From positions 1,240,001 through 1,304,000 of the forward strand of contig JAXBDG010000003.1 in NCBI GenBank assembly GCA_036320915.1: a stretch of 64,000 bases of DNA. The letters are read 5' to 3'. The notes under the pieces were generated by a model, which worked only from the letters and a program-made list of their open reading frames with translations, was not told where the DNA came from and searched no databases. Made by a program: the position numbers and the translations under genes. The DNA comes from Linnemannia elongata. Its lineage: Eukaryota > Mortierellomycota > Mortierellomycetes > Mortierellales > Mortierellaceae. Positions 21,933 through 34,300 of this stretch are shown here, piece by piece (within the stretch, counting starts at the first letter, position 1; every line of letters starts with the position of its first letter).

Positions 21933-23288
21933 TGCTGACTCGGGTTGTTGGCGATGATGAAAAAAAAGGCGAAAAGTTGAAAGGGGTATAAGGTAATGAG
22001 GAATGGGAGATTGGAGGGTGGAGGGTGGAAGGATGGGGAGAGATGGAAAAAGAAACAAAAAGGAAGTGATGGGCGCCCAAAAGGCATGTTCTTTTGCTAC
22101 GTCACAATCGCTAGTGGTCTGGCAACCAATTAAATCACCAGGGGAAGCGCGATCTGATAGCGAAGGTTCAACTTTCAAGGTCCATACAAAAACCTTCACA
22201 AGGCACATCGAAACACTAAAAACGAACTCATTTTTGACGAGGATGGTTATGTTGATAAACTCTATAGATGTGTATTGTTTTTATTTGTTGGTGTTGAGGG
22301 GAGAAGATGCTGCTCTAGCAGTGAAGAAAGTAATGGTCGCGCTGGATCGAAGTATGGGAGATGACGACAACGCTGGCGAGGAAAAGAATACCCAGAGAAA
22401 AGCCAAGACGACCTCGATACGTTGAGTATCAAAGCCTCCATGTGCAGGTCCCACATCCAGACGACGATCCAGTTGTCAGGCAAACAAAAGAAGTCTTTCA
22501 ACCCCTTCTTGCCCAAACAAAACTGCTCGAACATCTGGTGCTTTTCTCAGGGATGGTGGTGGATTGCGAAACATTATAAACGGTAAACAGGGGGGAGTCA
22601 TTGCCTCTAGATAATAGAGAAGAGTCTTCGGTTGACGAGGACCCTTATCTACACCCAAGAAAGAACGACAACAACTCACACAATTGACGGACGCGACTTC
22701 TTGATCCGAAGGGGAGGGAGCAGGGACGACATCAAAAAAGACCTGAATCGGCCGAGGACAAGGCTGTGAACCGATTGCCATTCGACAACTACACCGCGGG
22801 AGGAGAGCGGAGAAGAGGACTGGAGCGACATTCTTCAAGAAACGGGGGCTTCCCTTCTACTGGCCCTGGAGTGAATAGGGAAGAGGAAAGAGAAGGAGAG
22901 AAGGAAGGAAAAAGATACACCAAACACTTTTTTGTTTTTTTTTGTAGTCATCGCTCTGGGGATAAGAGCGACATGAACATTGCAAAGGCTTCTGTTGAAG
23001 AAACTTTCAGGTTAGTGCACAACGAGGTCATTAACAAGAAAGTCTGAAAATCCGTAACAATGAGGCGGGAGGAGGGATGAATTGGAAGTGGGGAAGGATG
23101 AAAGGGAAAAAAAATAAAAAGGTCGATAGTAAAGAAAGGGCGGAATCTGTTAAGAGATTCCATGGGGTGAATGCCGTTGAGGCACTCTACTTTTTACCAT
23201 ATCGTTCGTTTGTTGAAAAGAAACGCATTGGCCCTTGAACCATCTCATAAGAGATGGCACGGCACCGGCGGTTTTTCGCAGGAAAGGC
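21933..23288. other. Intergenic region between glucosidase II alpha and methionine synthase
   Basis: About 1.36 kb containing the glucosidase II promoter and the methionine synthase 3' flank. The part next to the glucosidase start is GA-rich on the plus strand (CT-rich on the coding strand), with a second GA-rich tract at 22870-22915. No coding exon was convincing; the open frames are short and low in complexity. Confidence 0.55.
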
Positions 23289-26021
23289 TTAAGCAGAGGC
23301 AGCACGGAGCGCCTCGGCAACAGCCACCATGTTGGTCAGAGATTCGCGAACCTCCTTCCAGCCACGGGTCTTGAGACCGCAGTCGGGGTTGATCCAAAGG
23401 TTGCGGCTGGGGATGTACCTAGTAGGTGAGAAGAGAGGGAAAGAAAATATCCGTAAGAATGATATTCTACATCTCATAAATAGACAGGGGGTTGCGGCAA
23501 CATCAAGAAAATACGAAAAAAAAAGACTTACTTCAACATGGCATCGGCACGCTCCTTCATCTCGTGAGTGGAGGGGACACGAGGAGAGTGGATATCAAAG
23601 ACACCGGGTCCGATCTCGGCATTGTAACCGTGGGTCGAGAAGGCGCCGAGGATACGCATGTCACTCTTGGAGTTCTCGATGGTCAAGACATCGGCATCCA
23701 TGCGGACAATGGCCTGGAAGATATCCTGGAAGTCAGAGTAGCACATGTGGGTGTGGATGATGGTGGTATCCTTGACACCGGTGGTCGAAAGCAAGAAAGC
23801 ATCGACGGCCCACTGGAGGTAAAAGTCAAAGTCGACGGAGCGAAGGGGAAGACCCTCACGAATGGCGGGCTCATCGACCTGGATGTGGACAATACCAGCC
23901 TTCTCCAAATCGGCGACCTCATCGCGGATGGCCAAGGCCAACTGGGTGCAGACGACGGAGCGGGGGATGTCATCACGGACGAAGGACCACTGCAAGCAGG
24001 TGACGGGACCGGTCAACATACCCTTCATGGGCTTGCTGGTCAAGGACTGGGCGTAGACGGTCTCGGTGATGGTCATGGGGTTGACACGGTGGACATCTCC
24101 AAAGATAATTGGGGGACGGACGCAGCGGGAACCGTACGAGGCGATCCATCCGTTCTCAGAGAAGATGTAACCCTCGAGACGCTCACCAAAGTAGGCGACC
24201 ATGTCGTTACGCTCAGCCTCACCGTGGACGAGGACGTCGATCTTGAGCTCCTCCTGCTCCTTGACACAGAAGGCAATCTCCTTCTTGATGAAGTCATGGT
24301 AGGCAGCAGCATCGATCTCGCCCTTGGTGAACTTAGCACGGGCAAGACGGATCTCCTTGGTCTGGGGGAAGGAGCCGATGGTGGTGGTGGGGAAGGCAGG
24401 GAGAGGGTTAGCCTCGTGCTGCTTGACCTGGCGAGTGGGGAAGACGTTGCGGCGACGGAGCTGGTCGGGGACGATGGCCTCGAGGCGCTGGCGAACGGCA
24501 GCGTTGGTGGTGTGGGAGGACACGCGACGGGCCTCAATGGAGCGGGCATTATCGGCCAACTCAGCCTTGACAGAGTCGGTACCGTGGTTCAAAGCATGGG
24601 CGATGACGTGAACCTCCTTGCACTTCTCCTCAGAGTAGGCGAGCCAGTCAAAGAGCTCGGGGTTCTTGGAGGCGAGACGCTTCTCGAAGCGGAGGGTGAC
24701 GGGGGCGTGCAAGAGCGAGCAAGAGGGAGCGACGAAGACACGGTCAGAGCCAAGGGCAGCGACGGCGGTCTCGGCAAGCTTGAGGGCAGCGGCCAAGTTT
24801 GTCTTCCAGATGTTACGACCATCAATCAAACCGAGGGAAAGGACCTGGGTCTGGCCGATGTTGGCAATGACGTGCTCGAGCTGCTCGGGGGCGCGAACGA
24901 GATCGATGTGAAGACCAGCAACACCAGAGTCCTTGATAAAGGAGACGTTGTTGCCGATACGACCAAAGTAGGTGGCGATCAAAAACTTGAGCTTGGGGGC
25001 AGCGGCGGTCAAGCGGGTATAAGTGGTGTGGAAGTGGGCAACGACGGCAGCAGAGATATCGAGGGCGAGGATGGGCTCATCGATCTGGACCCAGTCGGCA
25101 CCAGCAGCAGCGAGCTGAGCAAAGAGCTCCTCGTAGACGGGGAGGAGCTTGGGGAGGAGGGTGATGAGGTCGAGGCCAGCAGAGTTCTTGGCAGCCTTAC
25201 CGAGGAGGAGGAAGGAGAGGGGACCGAGGACGACAGGGCGGGTGTGGATGCCGAGGGCCTTGGCTTCGTTGAACTCCTGGACGGTCTTGGCCGTGGCGCT
25301 GAGGTGGAAGGTCTGGTTGGTCTCGAACTCAGGGACACTGTTATTATCAATCAGATAAGGCAAGGAAAGATATGGATGTGAGCAAATGCAAGCAAGGCTT
25401 TTTGCGTATTGTGCAATTGTGTGAGAAAATCGTGCATATAGAGAAATGAAGACGAAATACTTACATGTAGTGGTAGTTGGTGTCGAACCACTTCTTCATC
25501 TCCTGGGCCTCGATATCAACCTTCTCCTGGGTCTCGGTGGCAGGCTTCTGGATACCACGGCCAATGGCAAAGTTACGCTCATGGCCCTCGGCAAGGTGGC
25601 GGAAACGCTGGGGGATGACGTTGAACATGACAGAGTGGTCAAGGACGTGATCGTAGAAGGAGAAGTCACCTGAGGGGATCTGGGAAAGACCCTGAGCCTG
25701 CTGGAGCTTCCAGTTCTCAGCGCGGAGCTTGACGGCAGCCTCGTCGAGAGCCTGCTCGGTGATCTTGCCAGCCCAGAAGTTCTCGACCAACTTCTTGGTC
25801 TCGCGTTGACCGCCCTATCAAAACCATAAATGAAATGGTAGGAAGAAATAACAAAACAAAGTTAGAAAGGAGGGGAGTTGGACAGGGCTCTCAAAGGACC
25901 TTTGTCGAAAGGTACAGAGAGACAAAAAGACACGTTCAACCAGGACCCAGGGTACAAACGATCAGGGGTGTCAAGGGCTACTTACGATTCTGGGGAAACC
26001 CAAGTTAGTAGCTTGAACCAT
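23289..26021 (-). CDS. MET6: Cobalamin-independent methionine synthase (MetE/Met6)
   Basis: Four exons: 26021-25986, 25814-25465, 25337-23532, 23418-23289; 773 residues, the usual family length. It transfers the methyl group of 5-methyltetrahydrofolate polyglutamate to homocysteine to make methionine in the cytosol. The first exon encodes only 12 residues ([12 protein letters not shown]), the conserved start of MetE proteins; the second continues '[14 protein letters not shown]'. Zinc-site regions are seen: '[14 protein letters not shown]' (His and Cys ligands), '[11 protein letters not shown]', and in the last exon '[13 protein letters not shown]' (final Cys ligand). '[10 protein letters not shown]' and '[14 protein letters not shown]' are also characteristic. 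The strong C/G-ending codon bias of the long exon suggests high expression and also creates a long false frame on the opposite strand. Confidence 0.96.
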
Positions 26022-27896
26022 TGTGATAGATGTTAGGGTTGGGGCTTGTGTTTGAGTGGGAGTGTATGTAAGAGTGGAGGGTAAAAGAACTGGTAACAGA
26101 GATCTTTTTTGGGGAGTGTTTGTGCGAAGGGGAACTGCAAAGAAAAAAGCAAAAAGAATTGGGGATAGAGGAAGGTTTTATAGTGTTGGAATCGGGTGGC
26201 TTGGAATCACATATAAGCGTGCACTTACGGGGAAAAGGCATTGAAATTAAGTTGAGCCAATCAGCGCAAAGGAAGTCACTTTGTTCGTCAATATCAGAAA
26301 TCACGTCAATCTGCGAGGAGAGGACAGCCCAATCCCATACAAGCACACACACACAAAAAAAAGAGCAGTGCAAGATGGGTCAGGGAGTATCGCTCAATTA
26401 AAGTGAACATGTGCAGATTTGTTCTGGGGCCTCGCATTCACACTCAACTCTCTCAGCTGCTGCATCGGGGCATAGAAGGACAAGGTGACAAGAGAAACAG
26501 AAAGAACATAAGGACAACAGGAGAGGACAGAAGGGCAGATGGCCAGGGGGGACAGAGAGGGGAAAACGGGAAGAGGTGAGGGCAAGATGAGAATGGAACG
26601 GGGAAGGGTGTGCCTGATGTATCCTTGGAAATGATTGGTTGGATGCAAAACATACAAAATGACTCTTTCGTTTTTTCTTTTTTTTTTTGTGTGAAGAGCC
26701 CTCGTCGTCCCTTCCTCCCTTTTGGTCCATTTGTCCTAGTGGCATTGTCATCTCCGCGCCCTGCCAGCTGATGGCGCGACTCTCTTCTGTGTCTGCTCGC
26801 TGTCCACGACTGGAAGGACCATTGGCCGTTCACATTGGATACTTCTGTATGTATCGCTGCTGTTGACTTTAGTGTTAGTATTGTTATTTTGACGAGAAGG
26901 AGACAAGCCAATTCAACAACAGCAAAAGGGTAAACAAATCAGTAATGCCTCCATTGCCTTCTGCCGTCAATGCAACATGCATGAATGTAATGAAAGGCGC
27001 CTTGATGTGCTGCCAAGAGAAGAAACAACTGCTTTGGCTATTGACAGGATAATACAATCTACTATGCGAGACCGGGGAAGAAATCGCATTGGCATAGCGA
27101 CACGCATGGACGCTTTGTTCCCAAGCATAGGCGGTTGAATGAACTGCACAAAGAGGGATCCGTTACTTGGAGGAGAGATCGACCTTTACTATCAGTTATA
27201 TCGGGTTGTTGTTGTTGTTGTTGGTATTATTGCTCTTCCCACGCCCAAATCCGCTTTCTGATTTTGCATTGGTGCAATGTGTGCCTATGAGGGTAAATAA
27301 TAGCCCAATGGCCGTTTGAAAGGACGATGCTCCACCCATTGCGCCATTCACGCAGTTTCTCTTTGTGAGGTATGCTCTTGAAGAAAGAGAGGCATGGTTT
27401 TGATTCCATCGGGCTTCCATATCTCTCTATCAACATAGTGCTCGCGATCTAAACAGACAAGCAACTTTGAGGAACAATCATCGAAACCCCGACTGAACGA
27501 CGACTGTGAGTGACCTTTGTAAGGAAACGAGAAACCCAAATCCGACCACAGCTTCAACCTCTTTAGGATCTGAATGGTTGTGCGTCTTTATTCCTTCAAC
27601 GAGTGACGGATGGAAGGAGGTGGCCGAGAAGCAAGAGATAGAAATACGGCAGCGAGTCGCGTTTGATGTTGACTGCGGTATTGACTAGTTCTAGTATTGA
27701 CGGCTGAAGAACAAGAATTGATAACTTGTCCCCAGGGCCATATAGATGAGAACACGTGCGTGTGCCTGAAAGGATGAGCAGGAAAAATCAGAGGGGGAAA
27801 AATCGGTCTGTCGCAACCTACTCTTCCGTTTACACACCTTCAAGACATCCTGTTCACACTCACGCTATACCCTTTCAAACTACATACAAAAGAGAC
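26022..27896. other. Divergent intergenic region between MET6 and AP-4 beta
   Basis: About 1.9 kb separating divergent starts. It includes an A-rich or T-rich stretch near 26665-26690, a short GTT repeat near 27206-27222, and an E-box-like CACGTG around 27753. In-frame codons extend AP-4 beta upstream as far as an ATG at 27774, but conservation begins at 27897. No other coding exon, RNA gene or transposon end was recognised. Confidence 0.5.
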
Positions 27897-30800
27897 ATGG
27901 ATGTAGCAGAACTGACGGAAGCCTTCAAGGACCAGGCCGCTAATCCCAACCATGCCTTGCTGATGCAACGTGTCCAGGAGCTCATGGGTCAAGGAATCGA
28001 CGTCTCGACATTCTTTGCCACCATGGTCTCGGTCAGTCCTCCCTTCTTTTCTATTTGCTCTACTGTCTTTTTCTAGTCACTTTGGTTACCTTTCGCAAAC
28101 GAAAAAAGGCACCTCAATTGACGCGATTGTTGGCTTCGTTTTTTTGACATATTGACATATTACACTAGTCGGCATCGACGCGCGACATCGCTATCAAAAA
28201 GATCGCGTACGCGTTCCTAGCAAGAAATGGACACACCAACGAAGAGCTCTGCTTCCTAGGCATCAATACCCTCCACCAAGACTGTGTTGATCTAGACCCT
28301 ACTGTTCGAGCACTTGCCCTCCGTACACTCTGTTCCCTCGGGTAAATAATCTTCTCAATCTCTCAATTTCTTGTCCGGTATTCTGAATGGCTACCAACAT
28401 ATTCATTTCTTATTCATCGTTGCCTTAGCCAGAGGAGCGTGATGCGTTTCATGCTTCAACCGCTCAGCAAGGGCTTTCAGGACAAGAACGCGAACGTCAG
28501 GAAAACTGCTGCCATGGCGTGTATCTCACTATTTGAGCTCGACCCCGCCTTTGTCCTCGGCAAGTGAAACCAATCACTGCAGTCCTCTGCCTTACACAAT
28601 GCTTACAATTGGAATCGCAAAAGAAAGCAGGGCTCCTGACCAATGATTGACTATTGCGCTGACTTTAAAATAATCATCACGGTGCCATTGTTCCCCCCCT
28701 CCCCCCAATAGAGAGCGAGATTGTGGACAAGTTGTATGGCCTATTGAGCGACAAGGACACTCTGGTAATCGTCAATGCGATTTTGGCACTGGAAACCATC
28801 TTGGTCGATGAGGGTGGGGTTGTAGTCAACCGTGCAATTGCACAGCATTTGATCCGCAGGTACAAGGATTGGACCCCTGGACAGTTACAGGTTGTCTTGG
28901 GTGTGCTCTGTCGATACAAGCCAGAGACTGATGATGAGGTTTACGAGATCATGGTAACACGTTGTTGATTTTGCCTATCAGTCGTGTGGTTCAAGTGGGC
29001 ATGTCCCGAAAGGACTTTAAAGTGGTGTTGACTCGTGCGTTTTCTTTTCTATAGAATGATGTGGACGATGGGCTTCAAAACGCGTCGTTGGCGGTTCAGA
29101 TGGCGACCTTGCGGTTATTTATCTGGTTGTGTCAGGATCTGGCAGAAATTGACGAGGATGTTCAGACGACCGTTGAAGAGACTCTACTCAAGCATTTGGA
29201 ATCTCCTCACACCGACCTTGTCTTTGCTTCGCTATACCATCTGGCATTGATTCTGGAAAAGTCAGGAAGACTGCGTCATAGTAGTCCTCAGCACCTGTCA
29301 GCTATTCTCTGCAAGTATGTCCTATTGATCAATTGTCGAGGAACTTGTAATTCAACGCGTCATTGCTCGGTCTACTAACGCTCCCTTGTTCTCGATCTGA
29401 ACTTGCCATGACTACTACAAGACCAAATGATCCGATTGTCATCAAGTTGAAGAAACTGGACCTATGCACAATCGTCGCTCAATTTTCGCCCCTCTCCGTG
29501 ACAACCTTCATCTTGGACCACCTGTGCCTCGTCGCGTCGATGAAGGAGATGTCACAGTTCCAAAAGTCAAGTCGAACCAAACTAGATCGACAGTACATCT
29601 CTGCACAATTGGAAGTCGTCTGTTCAGCTATCAAATCCATCGGTGCCATCGGATCAAATTATGGCTCTCGTCAACGTCAAGGAAACACTGGTGCAGCAGG
29701 CCCTGCGAACGAATCAGCAACACCTTTAACTCTGGATGAGATCGAGAGGACGAGAAGAACAATTGGCAAAGCATGTCTTGACCGCCTGTACCAGCTGTTG
29801 GTCTTGGTGTCTGACCTGGGTAATGAGACGGAAAGGCAAAAAGGCGACAAGGGCTCCCCGACCTGGAATCACCAAAATCTGTCAGTATTGAATTTGGATG
29901 AGTCGCAGGTGGCCATGATCCAATCGAACCTCCTGTTGTCCAGTGAAGGTAGTGCCCTTCGCTCTTTTGTCGCAACTTGACGTTTTTAAGCTATATTTTC
30001 AATGCAACTAATGCGTGCCAATATTTCTTTCCGAAGCATGCTGGCAACGAAATTATGAGTCAATGCGGTGCCAAGGTGCCTTGTCACAGGACACAGACGA
30101 ATACCACGGAATCATGGATGCCTCCCAGGTCAGGACCCTTGGTCTACTCTTACTCCGACATCTTGACCAAGATGAACTGGATAGGATGGCCAAACGGTGG
30201 AAGCCGCTCCGATACCGTTACGACACCGCCGACGGCGGTGTTTCTCAATCGGCAAGCTCGAGTACTGTCGATCTGCACCAGCATCAGCAGCAAAGAGCGC
30301 AAACTTTTCCGGGCGATATCTCTCGGCTTGCGAGGATCAGTGGTCTACGAATGCTATTGCTTGAGGAATCAATCCAACACCACCATATCATGAAACCGTT
30401 CAGCACCAAACATTCCGTAAAAACAATCGACACGCTCGTAGCGTCCCAGGTGGAGGATGACGACTCTGGTTTGTCAGCAGCAGCAAAGGTGGCGGTTGAA
30501 AAGCGTTTGCCATACGTTGAGCTTTTACAACAGCAGGTTCAGGATATGGTCCAATCGATCGACACGGTCCCTTACTCGCCTACTGCCGCAGGACCTTCGG
30601 ATAGCTCCATCAGGGGTACAAGAGACGAACAATTGGCTATTCTTCATTTGGCCTGTCACCTCGTAGCCTTCTCGATCGAACATCGTGACACGTCACAGGT
30701 CGACCAAACCCACTTTGTCCAGAGACTCGCCATCCTGGCCCAGGCGGCCGGTCGACTCACGATGGGCGAACAGCGAACTCAACGTCCCCTTCGGCAACCT

Positions 30801-31226
30801 GTGAGAGATGGAGGAGATCTACTCACTCTCGACACAGACGCGACACCTCCTGGAAAAGATGCTACCAATACCGACGTGGACACTGTGATAAGTAAGGTGT
30901 CGCGAGATGTGCTCGACCAGGCTCAGTTAATCCACAGCCTCTTCCTTCGTCCACTTCTTGATGCGACATCAGAATCCACACCTACCGAGCTTCCTCCTCT
31001 CCCAGGAACAACACAGTCGTTCGACTCGCCATTTTTCAAGACCGAAAAGTACCGTCAGCTCATCCACCAGAAACTCGTGGATCAGTTTGGTGTACGACCC
31101 AAGTCTACAGCAATAGCATCGTCAGCAGATCAGGATCAAACCTTACCACCTATCGACATGGCGTGTCTACTCCATCGCGACTGGCACTTCCAAATCGGTT
31201 TCAATACTTTAGCAGCTTTGCGATAA
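27897..31226 (+). CDS. AP4B1: AP-4 adaptor complex beta subunit
   Basis: Seven exons: 27897-28031, 28169-28341, 28429-28559, 28712-28953, 29055-29314, 29422-29948, 30037-31226; 885 residues. Beta adaptins form HEAT-repeat solenoids that pair with epsilon, mu and sigma subunits; AP-4 sorts cargo at the trans-Golgi. The N-terminal ~300 residues match adaptin N-domains: 'STRDIAIKKIAYAFL', 'GINTLHQDCVDLDPTVRALALRT', 'DKNANVRKTAAMACI'. The segment 'LVDEGGVVVNRAIAQHLIRR' with 'CRYKPETDDEVYEIMND' fits AP-4 beta better than AP-1, AP-2 or AP-3 beta. The C-terminal third has low-complexity linkers and no ear domain I can recognise. The intron after exon 3 must use a GC donor (G at 28560) to keep the frame; the others are GT-AG. 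AATAAA at 31251-31256. An in-frame ATG at 27774 would add 41 residues, but the conserved start is at 27897. Confidence 0.82.
28560..28711 (+). other. GC-AG intron (intron 3 of AP-4 beta)
   Basis: The exon ends '...GTC CTC G' and the intron starts GCAAGTGAAA, otherwise a perfect donor consensus with C in place of T. It ends in a C-rich tract and AATAG. Nearby GT dinucleotides give the wrong phase, whereas this junction yields 'FVL-ESEIVDKLYGLL' without a break. Confidence 0.75.
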
Positions 31227-31317
31227 ATACATAACTCTTCTGCTTTTAATAATAAATGGAGAAAGAAGAAAGCAAAGGATGAAAAAAGGATATCATTTTT
31301 GCCGTTCAGCTTCAGCT

Positions 31318-34300
31318 TTAACCATCGACAGAGACATGTCCATTATCTTCTCTAAGTGAAGTCAACAGGTCCTGAGCCTTGACGGCAACCGATGCAGAAT
31401 GGTCCATCCGCTTCTTGCGACGACGGTCCCGACGCGAAGCCTCGGTATCGCCTCCGTTTCTGAGCGTCTCGAGCAAGCTGTCCATCATTCCTTTGTCATC
31501 GCTGCCGCCATCCACATCCGAAGTCGAGCCCTCGCCACTGATATCGGGAACCTGCAGACGGTTCCTCTTGGCCGCAATCTGCTCTTGACGCTGCTTGGCC
31601 GCAAGCTTGGCCTTTTCGCGCTGGGTATCTCGTTCTCTCTGCTTGCGATTGTCATCTCTTGCTTTCTATTAGATTCATAAGGATCATGTATAAGGAAAAG
31701 GGTGTCAACAAAAGGTGCCTTGTCGGAGAATAATAGTTCAGGAAATGTGAAGGACAACTGGCTTACCTCAAAGGAAGATGTAAAGGTCTTGAAGATGCCG
31801 AAGAACTCGTCAGGCTTCATGTTGACAGGATCCTCGCCATAGAACTTGACACACTCCTTGTATAGTGCATCTTGCTCCTCCATCGCGACCTTGGTAACAG
31901 CGAATTCAGCCTCGACAGACACAATAAACGGTGTCATCACCTCGTGGAACCGATCGTCAGGCGTTGCTTTACGGCCCTCGGGGTAGTAAGTGCGCAACTC
32001 GGCCTTGATATCATTCAGTCTGCTCTCAATCATCTTGAAGTCAGATTGCAGCTCAGGCAGTGAAACACGACAAGCCTCGCCACAGGACCGGATCTCGTCC
32101 TGGTACTGCAAAAGATCTGGAAGCGTCGACTCCGTGATGTTGGTCAAGAAATGCAAAAGCGTCACCCCAGGAGTGTTCGATGCCTTCGTGTCGACCAACT
32201 ACATGAGATGAAAAGAGCAAGGTAAATAAGGTTAATTTCTACGTCTGGTACAGATTTTTTCCTCAAGGGAATGTGACCATGGGCTGTAGGAGCTGTACCT
32301 TGTTGATACTGGCAATCTTGAATCCGAAAGCACCTCCGTTGTGACTGGAACCGTTCATGTAGTTTCCGAGCATGAGAATCAAGTTGAGCAACTCCTTGAA
32401 ATATTTGGCATTCTTCAAGTTTCTCGAGGCTGTCGAAATAGCTTTGATGGACTATTTGATGTAGACATTACAGTAGTGGTTAGCTTGTGTAGATCTAATC
32501 ATGAAAAGCACGCGTAAACGCGAATCGGTTAACCCAGCAATGTTCCCTCCTTACCTCGTTGACGCCGTCAAGGACACCCTGGAAGTTAACCTTGAAAATG
32601 AGACCCTCCAAACGTTGCTGGTAGCGGTCAATCGTCAAAATTTCTACAAAGAAGGCCTCAGCTCTGCCCAGTTGCACCTTCACATCGTCCGATGCATCCT
32701 TGTACTCCAGAAGTTTACCTCTCTATCAATCCAAACAAGAAAGCTTGGTTAGTCACCTAGTCAAGCAACCAAAAAGGATATGCTACAGCAACAAATGCAT
32801 ATGAATGAGCTTGCTCTACCTCTTCAGCGTCGGGCACGTATTTGAGCAAGTTGGTCAACTGCACCAAGGTCAAGAACTCCTCGTCCATGCGGAAAATGGC
32901 ATGACGGATTTCTGGGTTCGTGTGCTTCATTCCTCCCAACATGAGGTTGATCTGATGGGCACGGCGCTGCTCCAGGATAAGAATCTCTCGTGCCTTCTTG
33001 GCAGGGCGAGGATCTCTATATTCAGCAACCTTGGCCACGAACAGCTGTTCCATGCTTCCAAAGATACCGCTATCGCCCAAAGCACGCTGAAGCGCATCTT
33101 CGTCCACTCCACCAGAGCCCCAAACAGTGTTTCCAACAGACATGTAGTTAAGCTTGTCCCATTGAAGTGTTTTCAGCTTGACTCCAGCCATAGCGGCTTC
33201 CTTCTTCCTGTTCGCGTTCATCATCATGCCCATCATAGGTGCTCCAGGCGCGCCGGGAGGGGGTGGAGGGCCTCCTCTACCACCAGGTGGCGGAGGTGGA
33301 GGTGGCGGGCCACCCATGCCAGGTGGAGGAGGAGGTGGTGGTGGGCCACCGGCCATGGGTGGGGCAGGCGCTGGAGGTGGCTTGGGCTTGGGGTCCAGAG
33401 CAGCGCCAGTTCCAAGTTTCTTCTTCTTGGCGGCCAACATTGCGGCGAAACTTCCTGGTGCAGGTTCATCATCAGAGTCGGAATTGTTGCCACCAAGCTT
33501 GGCTGCATTGGCCTTGTTCATGGCGTTGATCATACTGCCCAAAGTAGCCGAACCAGGCGGTGAGAGAGGGGGTCCCATCATGCCTGGTGGAGGAGGAGGA
33601 GGTGGCGGTCCTCCAAAAGGTGGTGGGGGAGGAGGTGGTGGTGGTCCGCCAGAGGGTGGAGGGGGTGGTGGCGGCGCTCCGCCAGTGGGTGGTGGAGGAG
33701 GAGGAGGAGGCCCGCCTGCCGAAGGCGGTGGTGGTGGTGGTGGTGGTGGAGCTCCTCCCATTGGAGGTGGCGGCGGCGCTGGTGGCGGTACGCCAGTTGC
33801 TGTCGTGTCCAGTATTGCGAGTTCTTCATCGTCATCACCTAATGAGGCAAATAGGAATGGTTGGGGAAGGCATTAGTACACACGCTGTTTTTTCATGATA
33901 TATTGAACATCGTACCTTTAACATTAACTTACCGTCACCAATGTAATCGGCAATGTAATCAGGCTGGTCGCCATCCTCCGCATGCCTGATTCCAGAGCGG
34001 CCCTTTCCTGAAGGCTGATCGCCATAGCTGTTTGAACCCATCTCCTCCAGAATGGTCTGCTGGCTGTTGTATCCGTGTGAACCCATCTCCTCAAGAGCAG
34101 AAGGCTCGCTAGGGTGTAAATATGCACCCTTTTGATCCTGAACATTGTTATCATTGTTGTTGTTGTTGTTGACGTTAGAGTCAAGCAGCTGCAGTGGAGG
34201 TGGAGGAGGCACACGACCGGCTCTCTTCTGACCTTCCAGCCGGGTTTCCTCCATGAGGCGTCGGATCTTTTCCTTGTCGATCGTGGGCATAGGATAGTGA

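Noticed and set aside
23492..25381. 629-residue open frame on the plus strand opposite methionine synthase
   Set aside because: It is the mirror of a strongly codon-biased exon: Gly, Asp and Leu rich, with no recognisable domain, and it runs through the MET6 intron boundary. The minus-strand product is unambiguous.
26394..26911. Overlapping minus-strand frames of about 90-150 residues in the MET6/AP-4 gap
   Set aside because: Mutually overlapping, Pro/Ser/Leu-rich and without a motif; typical of pyrimidine-rich non-coding DNA.
33178..33876. Gly-rich 232-residue open frame opposite the formin FH1 region
   Set aside because: Poly-Gly is simply the complement of the poly-Pro FH1 codons (CCN/GGN).
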